64,000 nt of DNA, taken from Bacteroidales bacterium (GTDB lineage Bacteria; Bacteroidota; Bacteroidia; Bacteroidales; UBA932). Shown piece after piece: positions 1-9,068 of this stretch (its first letter is position 1; every line of letters starts with the position of its first letter). The translations under genes were made by a program, and so were the position numbers. The stretch is from the NCBI GenBank assembly GCA_017561265.1, contig JAFZDJ010000010.1:25431-89430 (forward strand), written 5' to 3'. The notes below the pieces were generated by a model. That model was given only the letters and a program-made list of their open reading frames with translations. It was not told the origin of the DNA and did not search any database.

Positions 1-146
1 AACAATCAGCGAAAGTAACTGCTATTGCAGAGAAACTGCAGCAGGCTTGTACAGAAGAACAGTTAAGCATGATTCAATCTCTTATTGCTGAGATGAATGC
101 ATTGTATGTGGCATATAATTATAATGAACTCTTATCCATCAAATAA
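1..146 (+). CDS. C-terminal fragment of a CDS cut by the window edge
   Basis: The first complete codon is at base 3 and the reading frame stays open for 47 residues to a TAA at 144-146. The fragment is helical and polar, with no motif I recognise. Its stop lies two bases before the ATG of the next gene, which suggests co-transcription. Its start is outside the window, so the function cannot be judged. Confidence 0.6.
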   Translation, partial: QSAKVTAIAEKLQQACTEEQLSMIQSLIAEMNALYVAYNYNELLSIK

Positions 147-148
147 TC

Positions 149-655
149 ATGGGAACATTCAATACGCATAAGATAATAAATGCAGATCCCTCTCTGATCC
201 CTGCAATGGCTGATAAGATCACAGGTCATTTTAGATCTCAAGGTTATGATGTGGATGTTCAAGTGTCTGAACTGGGTACTTATGATATATCGCTCACAAA
301 AGGAGGAATGTTCAAGGCCGTATTAGGGCTTAAGACAGCTCTTAAAGTAACTCTTAAGCCGGAATCTGATAGAGTGTCCTTTGATGCGGGCATCGGAATC
401 TTTGGCCAGCAGCTTATACCAACTTTGATAATGTATTTTGTAGCATGGCCTGTATTGCTTACTCAGATTTGGGGAATGGTACAGCAATCAAATCTGGATG
501 ATACAGCACTCATGTTGGCCGAAAGCGTGGTTCCTGCAACGTCTTTAGCGTCTAAGGTTGTAGAGCCAACCTCAATATCGTCATTCTGTCCAAATTGTGG
601 TGGTAAGTGTGAGGCGGGGATGAGGTTTTGTTCATATTGTGGTGAGAAGCTGTAA
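149..655 (+). CDS. Small membrane-associated zinc-ribbon protein of unknown function
   Basis: This 168-residue protein has a soluble alpha/beta N-terminal half, a hydrophobic stretch at about residues 88-110 that could be one membrane segment, and a C-terminal zinc ribbon with CPNC at 147-150, Cys154 and CSYC at 161-164. Such ribbons are common at the ends of bacterial membrane or regulatory proteins and usually bind one zinc ion. The ATG follows the previous stop by two bases, so the two genes probably form a unit. I do not recognise the N-terminal domain, and the role is unknown. Confidence 0.75.
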   Translation: MGTFNTHKIINADPSLIPAMADKITGHFRSQGYDVDVQVSELGTYDISLTKGGMFKAVLGLKTALKVTLKPESDRVSFDAGIGIFGQQLIPTLIMYFVAWPVLLTQIWGMVQQSNLDDTALMLAESVVPATSLASKVVEPTSISSFCPNCGGKCEAGMRFCSYCGEKL

Positions 656-801
656 TTAGGCTTTTCTGTAAAAATGTGACGTTATTGTGATTTCTTTGAT
701 GTCAATATATCTAAAAACTATTTAAGCTTCAATAACTTACAACTACAATAGTCCGCCAATGGGGTCTTGTGATGCCAACGGATTAATCGAAACAAAAGAC
801 T

Positions 802-2209
802 GAAAAAAGAGTTAAAAAGGATGGAAAATATTGCGCGGTCTTTCATGATGACGAGGTAGAGCAACTCAAGCTTGAAGAGTATGCAATGACATAACATATC
901 GTATCCAATATTATCGGCACGTCCATGAAATCACTTCAGACAATCATCAATAAAGTCTATGATAGAATCGGCTTCAATGCCGTACTGGATGATGAGCTCA
1001 GACATCTTGTAGTATCCAGGATATGTTCTCCGATGAGCAAGAAAGCCATGGTGGACTATCTGAGGCGTCACTTCAAGGAGGATGTCAGCCTGCAGAAGAT
1101 CTACCGCTACCTTGACAAGCTATACAACACTCAGTAGGAGTTCGGCTAGAGATATACAAGAGAACTGTTTGGCGGCAATCTAGGTGTCTTTTTCTACGAT
1201 GTTACGACACTATGCTTTGAAACAACAGAGAAGGATGAACTTCGTGAATCAGGCTTCTCCAAGGATGGCAAGAATGCAAACCCTCAGGTCATACTTGGAC
1301 TTCTTGTCAGTCGGGGCGGATACCCTCTGTCATACTCTCTTTTCAATGGTTCGCAGTATGAAGGCTGCACAATGATCCCCATCGTGGATGACTTTGTTCA
1401 GAGATTCAAACTTGGCAAAGACTTCGTCGTTATTGCTGATGCCGGTCTGATGAGTACGAGGAATGTGAAACTGCTGCGTGACAGTGGATACAAGTATATA
1501 ATAGGTGCGAGGATAAAGAAAGAGTCCGGTGAGATGATGGAGAAGATCTTCGCTACAGAACATCGAAACGGAGTGTTCAATGATATCAGATATCCGGACG
1601 GAGACAGGCTCATTGTAGGCTACTCGGACGAGAGGGCTAAGAAGAACGCATATGACAGAGAGCAGGGTGTGGAATGCCTCAGAAAGCGCTATGCCAAGTG
1701 AACACTCACCAAGGCAGACATCAACAAGCGAGGCTATAACAAGTTCCTTTCAGTCAGTTCCGGCGTGACGGTAGGCATTGACGAGGAGAAGGTCAAGGAG
1801 GACGCGATATGGGACGGACTCAAAGGTTACAAGACTAACACGGAGCTAAGTCAGGAAGAAGTATATGAGGCATATCAGAACCTATGGAATATGGAAAGAT
1901 CGTTCCGTATCACCAAAGGGACACTGGATGTCAGACCGATGTTCCACTTCACCCCCCCCCCAGAAGAATCGAGGCTCATGTATGTATATGCTTTGTCGCA
2001 CTGAAAGTGTATAAGGAACTTGAACGTCTTCTGAAGGCCAGGCTGTCCATACTCCGTAGATGAGGCATTGAGGATAGCCGAAACAGTTGTCACCATAGAA
2101 ATCGTCAGACCGGAGAACAATGACACGGTAACAAAAAAAACTCTGCCTCACAGAGGAAGAAAGGGCTATATCATACCTCATCGATACTGATGAATGGCTG
2201 CAACTCTGA
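802..2209 (+). pseudogene. Decayed IS1634-type (IS4 superfamily) transposase
   Basis: One frame, read through its stops, spells most of a DDE transposase of the IS1634 kind: YDVTTL near 1195, VIADAGL near 1434 and a tail region with NMERSFRITKGTLDVRP near 1885-1938. The frame is broken by TAA at 892, TAG at 1135 and 1147 and TGA at 1699. A run of ten C at 1952-1961 shifts the frame, since the following residues continue the family pattern (AHVCICFVALKVYKEL) only in another frame. A run of eight A at 2133-2140 shifts it again, and the last readable segment ends at TGA 2207-2209. The N-terminal part expected for the family is missing. The element is clearly inactive. I found no clean terminal inverted repeats. 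Confidence 0.85.
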
Positions 2210-2561
2210 TTTGGGTGACGCAATGATAAAGTCAGGAAATAATTTGTAGTTAATGACTTGCAACGACGTTGAACCGAATTATCGCATCGGAAAGCGATTC
2301 AAATCGTGAATAAGCAAAACTTGTATAAAGTACTATATATTAATAAGTTATAAAACCATGATATGAATTTAACGCATCACTAGTATTGTTAAACTTTATA
2401 ATAATCGTCCGGAACTTTTACTGTACAGCAATGTCTAATGGACGTAAAATGAAAGTTTTTTATTTATATTTGTATTCTGATAAAATTCTATATACTTTTA
2501 TAAAGTGCTATTTCTCAACGTTATAAACCGTTAATGCTTCGGTAAAGCATTATTAGTTGTT
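2210..2561. other. AT-rich intergenic stretch, no gene seen
   Basis: This 352-base gap separates the transposase remnant from the next gene. It holds a TATATTTG element at 2465-2472 that fits the Bacteroidota -7 box, but no TTTG lies at the usual distance upstream. A perfect 8-bp hairpin (TAATGCTT / AAGCATTA) lies at 2532-2552, ten bases before the next start. No open frame of note was seen. Confidence 0.5.
2532..2552 (+). promoter_or_regulatory. Hairpin just upstream of the start codon
   Basis: An 8-bp perfect inverted repeat with a five-base loop ends ten bases before the ATG at 2562. It lacks a T tract. It could act on translation of the downstream gene or be the trace of a terminator. 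The role is inferred from position only. Confidence 0.35.
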
Positions 2562-3869
2562 ATGAATAAACGATATACTTGTTTTGTAATTGCCCCTATT
2601 GGTGATACTGGATCACAAATAAGACGAGATTCTGATGATCTTATTGATTTAATTATTGAATCAGCATTAGAGGTTTTCAACATAGAAGTAATACGGGGAG
2701 ATCATCGTAATGAATCAGGTAAAATTGATGCTGATGTAATTAAACTTGTTCAGGAATCTGATATTTGCATTGTTGATCTTAGTTATGAAAATGTCAATGT
2801 GTATTATGAATTGGGACGACGAGATGAAAGTGGAAAGCCTATTATTCTCATTAAATCCGTGTCTTCTCCTAAATTACCGATAGATGTTGCGACAAGAAGA
2901 TATATCGAATATAATATGGATGATAGAAGGGCTATAGTTGAAACACGTAAAAAAATTCAGGAGGCTGTACAAACATTCATGGACATGGGTATGCAAAAGA
3001 CCACAGGAACGAGTCTATTTGCAATTGGAGAAAAAATAGATAAAATCGAAAGGATAGTTAGCCGCTTAAATGAATCTTTTTTAAAAGCAAATACTAGTAT
3101 TACCAGTTTAAATGCAGAAGAAAATCTGGATGCAGAGGATCCTAGTACTCTATTCAGAGTGGCATTGTTGGAACGAAACGTTCCAAAGGCTGAATTTGCA
3201 ATGACAAAACTACAGCATACTATGGATAGAACTGCCTTTTATGATATTGTTGTTGAACAAATTGCTGCAATTGGTTCTAGAAAAGCAGGAGAAATGTTGC
3301 TTGATAATATTGATAACTTTATGGACTCTGTTAATGATATCAAAAAGAAATTAGATTATCTTGGGGCGGTAATTACATACCTAAATAGAACAGACCAAGA
3401 GTATGAATATCGTCAAGTAATAGAACAAGTATCTTACGACCTTCTAAATAATGAGGACAGTAATAATGATATAACAGCTAGTATCTATAATCAGCTTAAC
3501 AGACTGTATTATGGTATATATATTCAGAGAAAAGAAGATCTATATTTAGATAATGCTATTGAAGCTCTGCAAAAAGCAATAGATCTACAACCTAATAATG
3601 GAACATTTCATTATAATATGGCTTTATGTTATGTTCTAAAGAAAGAGATAACAGAAGATCTTGATCAAATTGAAGAAATTAATAATACCGCTTGTGAATA
3701 TATCAAAACGGCACTTGAATTAGATGGTGAAGAGTATGATGAAGATCATCTTATACTCGCTTGCCGCCTATATTTTAGTACCAATAATAGCGAATGGTTA
3801 AATATTTATGAACTTTTGAAGAAAATATCTCCTAATAGAGCAAAATTATTGTATATGGAATTAAAATAG
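2562..3869 (+). CDS. Nucleoside 2-deoxyribosyltransferase-like (TIR-like fold) protein with C-terminal TPR region
   Basis: The 435-residue protein begins with a Rossmann-like domain carrying FVIAPIG (residues 8-14) and DLSYENVNVYYELG (about 72-85). This is the signature of nucleoside 2-deoxyribosyltransferases and related TIR-like enzymes, in which the Glu of YELG is the usual catalytic residue; it is kept here. A helical middle follows, then a tetratricopeptide-like region (about 310-360, around EALQKAIDLQPNNGTFHYN). Related domains act in prokaryotic conflict systems by cleaving nucleosides, nucleotides or NAD. The gene is much richer in A and T than its neighbours and lies alone between insertion-sequence remnants, which suggests recent transfer. 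I infer a nucleotide-centred effector or sensor; no partner is adjacent. Confidence 0.8.
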   Translation: MNKRYTCFVIAPIGDTGSQIRRDSDDLIDLIIESALEVFNIEVIRGDHRNESGKIDADVIKLVQESDICIVDLSYENVNVYYELGRRDESGKPIILIKSVSSPKLPIDVATRRYIEYNMDDRRAIVETRKKIQEAVQTFMDMGMQKTTGTSLFAIGEKIDKIERIVSRLNESFLKANTSITSLNAEENLDAEDPSTLFRVALLERNVPKAEFAMTKLQHTMDRTAFYDIVVEQIAAIGSRKAGEMLLDNIDNFMDSVNDIKKKLDYLGAVITYLNRTDQEYEYRQVIEQVSYDLLNNEDSNNDITASIYNQLNRLYYGIYIQRKEDLYLDNAIEALQKAIDLQPNNGTFHYNMALCYVLKKEITEDLDQIEEINNTACEYIKTALELDGEEYDEDHLILACRLYFSTNNSEWLNIYELLKKISPNRAKLLYMELK

Positions 3870-3948
3870 GGACAGTCACGAAATAGGTTTAAAAATATAA
3901 TCAATTGATTGTCAAAGTGATAAATATTGGTATAATTGCCCCGCGCAT

Positions 3949-4182
3949 TCAAGCTCGAAATGCAACCTTTAGATCAATCTTAGTTTTTGTTTTTACCGCC
4001 CCGTAAGGCGATACGAAATTAAGTCTTTTTCTTGGTCTTTTATTCAGTTTATCCTCAATTTGTCTGATATCTTCTTCCGAGAGTCGATTGAAATCAGATG
4101 ATTTGGGGATATACTGTCTTATGAGCCCATTAGTATTCTGGTAATGTTGCCAAAAAAACTTTGCCAAACCGAAAGCGACCAT
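3949..4182 (-). pseudogene. C-terminal remnant of an IS30-family transposase
   Basis: The 77-codon frame contains NTNGLIRQYIPKSSDF and EDKLNKRPRKRL, which match the conserved C-terminal end of IS30-family transposases (N-NGLIRQYxPK and LNxRPRKRL). About the first three quarters of the usual 300-plus residues is absent, and the residues before NTNGLIRQY no longer match the family. It is a dead fragment. With the IS1634-type remnant it marks this flank as a mobile-element graveyard at the left edge of the defence-like island. Confidence 0.8.
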
Positions 4183-4382
4183 GTCTGAAGTGGGGGGAAG
4201 CTTACAATATTATAACAAAGATCGAGATTGGCGTATTGATCAGGGCTCCATGCCGAAGGATGGATTTGCATACGTAAGAACCATTGCACGGTTTTGATTA
4301 AGCCTAAAGCACCATAAGCAAATTACAGTAAAATTACAATCAAGAGCAATGACTCTACTGTATGCTATGTTTGATTATAAAA

Positions 4383-4414
4383 TTTGTATAATCAAAATCT
4401 TATAATTATATTTG
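4383..4414 (+). promoter_or_regulatory. Bacteroidota-type promoter of the ATPase/SIR2-TIR/nSTAND operon
   Basis: TTTG at 4383-4386 and TATATTTG at 4407-4414 are separated by 20 bases, close to the consensus for the primary sigma factor of this phylum. The ATG at 4431 follows by 16 bases, which leaves a short leader. Confidence 0.7.
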
Positions 4415-4430
4415 CGAAAAGTGAATAAAC

Positions 4431-5567
4431 ATGTTCAATCCTTTTGTCATAAACGGTATTGTACCGGATAAGTATTTCTGTGATAGGGAGAAAGAGACGG
4501 AAAAGCTTGTCAGATGTGTATACAATCAGTCCAATGTTCTTCTGACTTCCCCGAGAAGAATGGGTAAGACGCAGCTGATACGTCATCTGTACCAGCATGG
4601 GAGCATATCCTCGGATTTCCATACTTTCTATGTGGACATATATTCTACTACAAGTCTGCAGGAATTCATACTCCTGCTGGGAAAGGAAATCTATACGAGT
4701 CTTGTGCCTAAGGGCAGAAAGGTTCTGGATTCATTCGTGAATGTACTTAAATCACTTTCAGGAAGTTTCGGTTATGATGCATTGACGGGGCTTCCGTCCT
4801 TTGACGTCAGGTTGGGGGATATACGTTCTCCTGAACTGACGCTTTCGGAGATATTCAACTATCTGGAGACTGCTGATAAGCCATGCATATGTACTATCGA
4901 TGAGTTCCAGCAGATCGGAAAATATCCGGAGAAGAATGTCGAAGCACTCCTTCGTACCCACATTCAGAAGATGAACAATTGCCGGTTTGTATTTGCCGGA
5001 AGTGACAGACATACTCTTGAAAATATGTTCAATTCTCCTGCCAAGCCTTTCTATAATAGTGTGGAGCAGATGTATCTGGACTGTATCGGCAGGCAGGTGT
5101 ATGTCAGTTTTATGAGGAAATGTTTTGAAGAGTCCGGCAGGAATGTGCCAGATATGATATGCGAATATGTCTATGATCTATTTGAAGGTCACACATATTA
5201 TGTCCACCAGACATTACATAACGTATATGCATATAATGATCCGGAAGTACCGGTTACGGAAGAGCTGATCAATGATACTGTCAGTGACATCATTCAGGAC
5301 AAGGAACACTCGTTTCTCACCCAGCTGTCTCTTCTGAATTATACTCAGAAGGAGACGCTGATTGCCATTGCAAAAGAGGGTGAGGCATCAGAAGTGACAT
5401 CTGCTGCATTTGTCAGGAAACATTCATTGCAGTCTCCAAGTGCAGTTCAGAATGCCATCAGGAACTTACTTAACCTTCAGATGATAACATATCGCCAGGA
5501 CGGAAAGACAAAGGTTTATTCTGTCTCAGACCGCTTTCTGCAGATGTGGATTGTGAGAAAATATTGA
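4431..5567 (+). CDS. AAA/STAND-type P-loop ATPase with C-terminal winged helix
   Basis: This 378-residue protein starts with the FNPF..NGIVP segment typical of a Bacteroidota ATPase family related to archaeal ATPases. The Walker A motif SPRRMGKT lies at residues 40-47 and the Walker B motif CTIDEFQQ at about 154-161. The C-terminal 100 residues look like a winged-helix segment (TQKETLIAIAKEG through AIRNLLNLQMI), as in STAND and ORC/MOD1-like ATPases. There is no signal peptide, so it should act in the cytosol. It is the first gene of a tight run, 23 bases before a SIR2-TIR gene, so it may be the regulatory switch of that effector. Members of this family are common and multi-copy in Bacteroidales, and most have no known role. 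Confidence 0.85.
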   Translation: MFNPFVINGIVPDKYFCDREKETEKLVRCVYNQSNVLLTSPRRMGKTQLIRHLYQHGSISSDFHTFYVDIYSTTSLQEFILLLGKEIYTSLVPKGRKVLDSFVNVLKSLSGSFGYDALTGLPSFDVRLGDIRSPELTLSEIFNYLETADKPCICTIDEFQQIGKYPEKNVEALLRTHIQKMNNCRFVFAGSDRHTLENMFNSPAKPFYNSVEQMYLDCIGRQVYVSFMRKCFEESGRNVPDMICEYVYDLFEGHTYYVHQTLHNVYAYNDPEVPVTEELINDTVSDIIQDKEHSFLTQLSLLNYTQKETLIAIAKEGEASEVTSAAFVRKHSLQSPSAVQNAIRNLLNLQMITYRQDGKTKVYSVSDRFLQMWIVRKY

Positions 5568-5590
5568 TGATTGATATAAATTGAGTTTTT

Positions 5591-6913
5591 ATGCCTAGAC
5601 GATTTAATATGAACAAGTTCATCAGGGACGTTCTGAATGACAAGTATGCGCTTGTCATCGGAAACGAGATAATCCTTGATGAGGAGGTGGAACCGAGCCA
5701 CGATGTTCATCAGTATTTTCTGCGCAAGGTCAATGAGGCTTCGGCAGTAGAATATTCCAGTTATTATGATATAGCTTTGGATAAAAGTGAACGCATAAAT
5801 CCTGTCCGACAGCTTGTTGAGTCTGGAGATATATGCTTTGATGAAAAGTATGTTTCCAAGGAATTGAAGGCATTGTTCGAAACAAGACTTTTTAACACAG
5901 TGCTGACAACGACCACGGATGGATATCTTGAGGCATTGATGCGTCGGGTATATGGTCGGGATCTTCGAGTTATCAATGTGTATGACAAGGATACCGTAGA
6001 TGAGCTGCAGAAGGCTAGAAAGGCTTGCCGCAGGGGACAGAAATATAATCAGCCCACTCTTATTTACGTGTTTGGAAAGATGGAGGAGCAGGATCTGACC
6101 AAGAAATATATCAGGACGGAGTCGGATGCCATCATGCTGATAGAGAAGTGGATGCGTATGGATGTGGAATCCAGCAACGAAATGCTCGAGTTCATTCGCA
6201 GTAAACGTCTGCTGTCTTTAGGATGCAAGTATGACAACTGGTTTTTTAGGTTTTTCTGGTACGTCCTGACTGGAAGTGTGGACAGCGAGAGATTCGAAGG
6301 AACCGGAGAAGTGGCATTCGCCCTTAACGTGTCCGAGCGTTCGGATAATCAGCTTCAGCAGTTCCTGGACAGGACTAATATTTGTGTTCTGGGAGATGCC
6401 TCCTCCTTTGTCAATAGCGTTACATCTTTATTGACAGAAGATTCGGAGGATGCGCCTTTCCGTTCTCAGGTGGTAGACGCCCGCAGGCGAGGAGGAGTTT
6501 TCATTTCATATTGCAGCAGAGATGCTCTTTCGGCCAGTCAGTTGTTTTTCCAATTGACAGAAAAGAAATATGATGTATGGCTGGATAATGCCAGACTATA
6601 CGGCGGTGATAATTACGAGGAGGAGATCTACGAGGCGATAAATTCTGCAAGAATCTTCATTCCTATGCTTTCGCCATCCGTCGCCGAAGACCTCAGGCGC
6701 GGTGAAACAGACCATTATTACAATAAGGAATGGAGGATAGCACAACAGTTCGGTGATAAAGTCATCATTCCGGTAGCGGTCAATGGATATGATCTACGTT
6801 CGGATCATCACTCTTTGTTTGAAACAATAATTACCCGGTCTGTCACAGGAGTAAATCTTCTGGAATCAGACGGTTTCCATAAATTGGTGACATCAATAAA
6901 CGAGCATATTTAA
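5591..6913 (+). CDS. SIR2-like / TIR fusion protein
   Basis: The N-terminal 250 or so residues of this 440-residue protein follow the outline of prokaryotic SIR2-like domains: ALVIGNE in place of the glycine-rich NAD loop, TVLTTTTDGYLE in place of the usual TTNYD motif, YVFGK, and LLSLGCKYDNW, which resembles the late G-(Y/F)-S-x-x-D motif. Residues 301-440 are a TIR domain with GVFISYCSRD, VWLDNARLYGGDNY and HYYNKEW. Glu380 sits where TIR NADases carry their catalytic glutamate. The SIR2 half lacks the usual Asn, so NAD cleavage probably rests with the TIR. A second start is possible at residue 7. The gene ends one base before the nSTAND gene, which supports a shared operon and a sensor-effector pairing. 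Confidence 0.82.
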   Translation: MPRRFNMNKFIRDVLNDKYALVIGNEIILDEEVEPSHDVHQYFLRKVNEASAVEYSSYYDIALDKSERINPVRQLVESGDICFDEKYVSKELKALFETRLFNTVLTTTTDGYLEALMRRVYGRDLRVINVYDKDTVDELQKARKACRRGQKYNQPTLIYVFGKMEEQDLTKKYIRTESDAIMLIEKWMRMDVESSNEMLEFIRSKRLLSLGCKYDNWFFRFFWYVLTGSVDSERFEGTGEVAFALNVSERSDNQLQQFLDRTNICVLGDASSFVNSVTSLLTEDSEDAPFRSQVVDARRRGGVFISYCSRDALSASQLFFQLTEKKYDVWLDNARLYGGDNYEEEIYEAINSARIFIPMLSPSVAEDLRRGETDHYYNKEWRIAQQFGDKVIIPVAVNGYDLRSDHHSLFETIITRSVTGVNLLESDGFHKLVTSINEHI

Positions 6914-6914
6914 A

Positions 6915-8997
6915 ATGATGAGTAAAAACAGACTTAATCCCTGGGCAGGTCTTGCCTCATATGAGGATCCTGAATTTGCGGAGCATAAAATGAAGTTCTG
7001 CGGTCGTGATGCAGAGACATATGACGTAGCCAGACTCATTCATAACAATGTGTTTGTGACACTCTATGGTAAAAGTGGCATAGGCAAAACATCTTTATTG
7101 AACGCCGGAGTGTTTCCCGAACTCAGGGAGGAGAACTATGTCCCTATGAGCATTCGCCTTGGTATCAGAGATTTTGAAAATCGTTTGAGTTTTCAAACTG
7201 TCATAATCAATGCTATAGAGCTGGCTGTCAAGGCAGAAATTGTGGATGTGATTCCGGAGCAGGATGATGACCAGTCATCAGATTTTCTGTGGAGCTATTT
7301 TGCACGCCATAGATTTTATAATAAATATGACGAACAGATAGTTCCCGTCATAGTCCTTGATCAGTTCGAGGAAGTCTTCAGAAATGACAGGGAAGAGACT
7401 CATGTGTTGCTTCGTCAGCTGGATTATCTAAATGATAAGGATCATAGGCTTGACAACTGCGAGGTGGATGGCCGCCCGTATCGTTATGAACAGAATTATC
7501 GTTTCCTCGTATCTATCCGCGAGGATGATCTGTATCGTCTGGAGGATAGCCTCGATAATTGTTATCTACCTGCGTTAAAGCGCTGTCGTTATCGTCTTCG
7601 CAGCCTTACGGATGAGGGGGCGCGAGATGTCGTCCTTACTCCCGGGGAAGGATTATTCAGGCCTGAAGAGCGGGAGAATATTGTGCGGAAGGTTCTTGAT
7701 ATCGCCCGTGTAAAGGAGGATAACACGATCAGTACCAATCTTTTGTCTTTGGTCTGTAATCGAGTGTTCAATGAGTTTAAAAAATCAGAAATCGATCATA
7801 TTACCATTCCTTTCGTAGAATCTTTTATGAAAGGAAATCCGATCGAGCGATTCTACAGCGAGGCGACAGCAGGATTCAGCGAAAGCGAAAAGGAATATAT
7901 TGAAACGCATTTCATTGATAGCGCAGGTCGCAGAAATTCTGTTTCAGAGGCAGACTTTCTGTCCAAAGTCCCTAAAGGCCGTAAACTTCTGGAGGGTGAT
8001 TCCCGGATTTTACAGCGCCTATCCTCCGGATCAGATGCAAGGAATTGCCGGGTGGAGCTGATTCACGATTCGTTTTGTGAGCCGATTGCGCTTCAAAAGG
8101 AGAAACGAGAGAAGAAGAAACGTTCGAGGCAGCTGGCCTTACTTGGCAGTGCGTTTGCTTTATGTCTATTGGTGATTGCTTTTGTGGTATTCTTGATACA
8201 TAATGCCAAGCAGGCCAATTGGAAAATGATGGAAAACAGAGCTCGTTTTGTAGCAGAGAAAGGACAGCAACTGATTGATGAGAATGATTCGTATCTGGCG
8301 AGATTGCTTGCACTGGAGATTCTTCCTGAAAACATCGATAATCCGAAAGATAAGCCTTATGTTGCAGAGGCTGAGGCTTTATTGCGAAGAGCATATGCCG
8401 AAAAGAGTGCTGTTTTAGAAGGTCATACAAGCTTAGTGGAGTCCGTCTCTTTCAGCCCCGATGGCAGATATATAGTTTCCGGTTCGTATGATAATACTAT
8501 CCGAATATGGGATGTATCAACAGGTGTTGAGGTTCGTCCCGCCCTTGAGGGGCATACAGGTTCTGTGAATTCCGTCTCTTTCAGCCCCGATGGCAGATAT
8601 ATAGTTTCCGGTTCGAATGATAATACTATCCGAATATGGGATGTATCAACAGGTGTTGAGGTTCATCCCGCCCTTGAGGGTCATACAAGATTCTGTGAAG
8701 TCCGTCTCTTTCAGCCCCGATGGCAGATATATAGTTTCCGGTTCGTATGATAGAACTATCCGAATATGGGATGTATCAACAGGTGTTGAGGTTCGTCCCG
8801 CCCTTGAGGAGCATACAGCTTCTGTGACTTCCGTCTCTTTCAGCCCCGATGGCAGATATATAGTTTCCGGTTCGTTTGATAAAATTATCCGCCGATGGGA
8901 TTTCCCTCCTCTGCAAGAATTGATTGATCAAACGCGCGAGAGATTCAAGGATAGACAGCTTACTCCGGAAGAAAGGAAAATGTTCTACCTGGACTAA
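6915..8997 (+). CDS. nSTAND-type NTPase with TM helix and WD40 repeats, frameshifted
   Basis: Residues 1-400 form a STAND-class NTPase with NPWAGLASYED at the start, Walker A GKSGIGKT at 52-59 and Walker B VLDQFEEVF at about 147-155. A basic stretch (KREKKKRSR) precedes one membrane helix at about 405-430, so the C-terminal part should face the periplasm. WD40 repeats start at residue 501 in 129-base units. The third unit carries one extra base near 8690, and the frame then ends at TGA 8748-8750. Reading on in the next frame restores the repeats and a family-typical tail (LQELIDQTRERF... YLD) ending at 8997. Without the extra base the product would be 693 residues. As written it ends at 611 after about two and a half repeats. 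The cause may be a real mutation, phase variation or an assembly error. Confidence 0.85.
8415..8931 (+). repeat. Four near-identical 129-base WD40-encoding tandem repeats
   Basis: Equivalent points of the repeat occur at 8415, 8544, 8673 and 8803, which gives periods of 129, 129 and 130 bases. The core encoding SVSFSPDGRYIVSGS is the same at DNA level in all four copies, and differences cluster in a few positions (for example S/N/Y/F before the Asp). Such identity favours recombination between units and also collapse during assembly. The 130-base period is the site of the frameshift. Confidence 0.9.
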
Positions 8998-9029
8998 CGC
9001 ATAAATTATTACTTTTGCTAATCTTCTGC

Positions 9030-9068
9030 TTTCCACAATTCTCCGACATCTTTGGAGGATTGTGGAAA
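9030..9068 (+). promoter_or_regulatory. 15-bp hairpin overlapping the promoter of the next gene
   Basis: The arm at 9030-9044 pairs with 9054-9068 over 15 positions with one G-T wobble and a nine-base loop. No T tract follows, so it is not a textbook terminator, although it lies after the WD40 stop. Its right arm starts inside the TTTG of the promoter at 9051-9082, so it could serve as terminator for the upstream unit, operator for the downstream one, or both. Confidence 0.55.

Larger units (their letters stand above)
3870..4430. other. Remnant-filled intergenic region
   Basis: This 561-base gap contains an IS30 transposase remnant on the minus strand (3949-4182). It also contains a 38-codon plus-strand frame at 4181-4297, containing DWRIDQGSMPKDGFAYV, that looks like the tail of a broken gene but matches nothing I recognise. 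The promoter of the next operon lies at its right end. Confidence 0.5.

Noticed and set aside
4181..4297. A 38-codon gene on the plus strand
   Set aside because: It has no recognisable start context or family and sits among transposase remnants, so it is more likely a broken gene tail.
8415..8931. Direct repeats that could suggest a CRISPR array
   Set aside because: The 129-base units have no spacer/repeat alternation and encode WD40 motifs throughout.
8617..8997. A separate 126-residue WD40 gene
   Set aside because: Its start lies inside the upstream WD40 array and its repeats continue that array in register after a one-base shift, so it is the frameshifted end of the nSTAND gene.
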